DNA of 7,062 bases from NCBI GenBank assembly GCA_021162305.1, contig JAGGYX010000222.1:1-7062 (forward strand). The letters run 5' to 3'. Of this stretch, positions 6,369 through 7,062 are shown piece after piece. Position numbers and translations under genes: made by a program. This stretch comes from Thermoplasmata archaeon. GTDB lineage: Archaea; Thermoplasmatota; E2; UBA202; JdFR-43. The notes beneath the pieces are model-generated. The model was not told the DNA's origin, did not search any database, and saw nothing but the letters and a program-made list of their open reading frames with translations. Within the stretch, counting starts at the first letter, position 1, and every line of letters begins with the position of its first letter.

Positions 6369-6607
6369 ATGGAAATAATTTTCAGCAAACACGCTAGAGA
6401 AGTTATAGGGATAAGAAAAATAAGAAAAGAACTAATCAAAAAGCTATACTGAATCCATATGAAGTAAAGAAGGAAGGAGAAATAAATATTGCCCACTATT
6501 TTCTAAATGATAAAGTGCTGAGAGTAATTTTTAAAAAGATGGATAAAGCTTATATGGTGATTACAGCTTATATAACACATAAAGGAAGGTATGGTGGTAT
6601 AAAATGA
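6369..6607 (+). pseudogene. DUF4258-type toxin-like gene, split by a frameshift
   Basis: The ATG at 6369 opens MEIIFSKHAREV and runs to KELIKKLY, then a TGA at 6450-6452. A second frame takes over at once and continues through ILNPYEVKKEGEINIAHYF, then KVLRVIFKKMDKAYMVITAY to a TGA at 6605-6607. Shifting back one base after the AAG at 6441-6443 gives ELIKKAILNPYEV and a continuous protein of 79 residues. That matches the DUF4258 pattern (KHAREx...ELVxxAIxNPxEV...RVVF...VITxY) with no gap. DUF4258 proteins are RelE/ParE-like and often paired with antitoxin-like partners. The last codons overlap the next gene by ATGA, as in a coupled operon. The break may be a lost base, an assembly error or, less likely, programmed slippage at CAAAAAG. 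Confidence 0.75.
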
Positions 6608-6810
6608 AAATATCATATGATCCAGATACAGATGCACTTTATATCATATTCAAAAAGAGAAATTATAAAATGAGCAAGGAATTAGAAAGGGACATTATAT
6701 TTGATTACTCTAAAGATAATGAAATTATTGGAGTGGAAATATTAAATGCATCCAAAAAACTACCCAAAAAGGAGCTAAAGACAATAAGTTTTGATATATT
6801 GGTAAAGTAG
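6604..6810 (+). CDS. DUF2283 family protein, probable antitoxin
   Basis: This encodes 68 residues. The opening KISYDPDTDALYIIFKK, the central DIIFDYSKDNEIIGVEIL and the following NASKKLP are the DUF2283 signature: a beta strand with YD.DTDALYI, then D.....IGVEILNAS. The usual family length is about 60-75 residues, so it is complete. DUF2283 genes commonly sit directly beside DUF4258 genes and are thought to act as the antitoxin half; a biochemical role is not established. Its ATG overlaps the stop of the toxin-like frame (ATGA), so translation is probably coupled, and GGTGGT 6 bases upstream may help. Here the partner is frameshifted while this gene is open, as expected if loss of a toxin is tolerated first. 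It ends 3 bases from a convergent pseudogene tail. Confidence 0.85.
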   Translation: MKISYDPDTDALYIIFKKRNYKMSKELERDIIFDYSKDNEIIGVEILNASKKLPKKELKTISFDILVK

Positions 6811-6813
6811 AAT

Positions 6814-6927
6814 TTATTCCTTCCACCATTCATATGGTTGCATCAAAGGATATCGGTCGAATTGAATCCATGGAATGGGAGGAATTATACCAATCTCTCC
6901 AATGATTGGTTTAGGCAAAGGAATATT
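6814..6927 (-). pseudogene. C-terminal tail of a second NosD-like surface protein
   Basis: On the minus strand an open stretch of 37 codons runs from just after a TGA (6928-6930) to a TAA (6814-6816). It reads NIPLPKPIIGEIGIIPPIPW, then IQFDRYPLMQPYEWWKE. Archaeal NosD-like beta-helix proteins often end this way, with a PKPIIG turn and a D-x-x-P-x-x-x-PYEW end. The intact large protein in this window has the related HYPLMSPW at residues 476-483. No start or beta-helix body precedes it: the sequence beyond about 6928 reads instead as a plus-strand transposase. I infer that an insertion or deletion removed the rest of the gene. Confidence 0.65.
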
Positions 6928-7062
6928 TCAATCGCTTCAGTAATAAAAGATTTGCAAGAAAATTTGAAAAATGGTGCAAGAAAGAAGATATAGAAGTTGA
7001 ACACACTCCTCCTTATTCTCCACAGGCAAAAGGAAAGATTGAAAGAGTCGTAAGAACCTTCA
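6915..7062 (+). pseudogene. Truncated DDE (rve-type) transposase, continues past window
   Basis: The plus-strand frame is open from just after a TAG (6912-6914) to the window end, 49 codons. It contains RFARKFEKWCKKEDIEVEH, then TPPYSPQAKGKIERVVRTF. The P-x-Y-S-P-Q-A-x-GK-x-E-R motif is the last part of the integrase catalytic core in IS481/IS3-like transposases. The Glu in KIER (residue 43 of the fragment) should be the third catalytic acidic residue. The N-terminal helix-turn-helix, the first Asp and the second Asp (normally TDNG before KEYF or KEF) are absent, and the frame is stopped upstream. The gene is 5'-truncated at its junction with the NosD-like tail. The exact boundary (about 6912-6930) cannot be fixed from sequence alone. 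No terminal inverted repeat or target duplication is visible here. Confidence 0.75.

Overview
The window looks archaeal, most likely from an uncultured AT-rich member of the Thermoplasmatota or a related euryarchaeal lineage. The signs are a tRNA gene with no encoded CCA and an archaeal TATA-like element upstream, a leaderless-looking GTG-started gene, a very large secreted NosD/CARDB/PKD/Ig multidomain protein rich in N-glycosylation sequons, and a remnant that resembles an archaeosortase (PGF-CTERM-like) sorting tail. The lineage is an inference from protein style, not from a marker gene.

Layout. 1-84 is the last 27 codons of an unrecognised plus-strand gene. 150-599 encodes a small multi-pass membrane protein with a DUF4190-like C-terminus, and it converges on tRNA-Val(CAC) (603-675, minus). 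676-1476 has no intact gene. It holds the tRNA promoter, a diverged repeat array built on a GTGGA motif, a minus-strand pseudogene tail that ends like an archaeosortase substrate, and a perfect 9-bp hairpin. 1477-5577 (minus) is the dominant feature: a 1366-residue exported protein with a signal peptide, a NosD-type right-handed beta-helix of about 13 rungs, a CARDB-like domain, a papain-like Cys/His/Asp peptidase-like domain, a PKD domain and three further Ig-like beta-sandwiches.

5683-6255 (minus) is a compositionally distinct 190-residue gene. Its N-terminal half resembles small proteins often seen with phage or prophage genes, and its C-terminal half is a carboxypeptidase-regulatory-like beta-sandwich. 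6369-6810 (plus) is a DUF4258/DUF2283 toxin-antitoxin-type pair in which the toxin-like gene is split by a single-base frame change and the partner is intact. 6814-7062 is debris: the C-terminal tail of a second NosD-like surface protein (minus) abuts a truncated DDE/rve transposase (plus) that runs off the window.

Overall this is an accessory, surface-protein region. One large intact extracellular protein, possibly a peptidase, lies among remnants of at least two other secreted proteins, a virus-like gene, a decayed toxin-antitoxin module and an insertion-sequence fragment. No complete new defence or biosynthetic system is visible. The most distinctive items are the beta-helix/peptidase fusion with its stacked cysteine ladder, the virus-like GC-richer gene, and the precisely located toxin frameshift.
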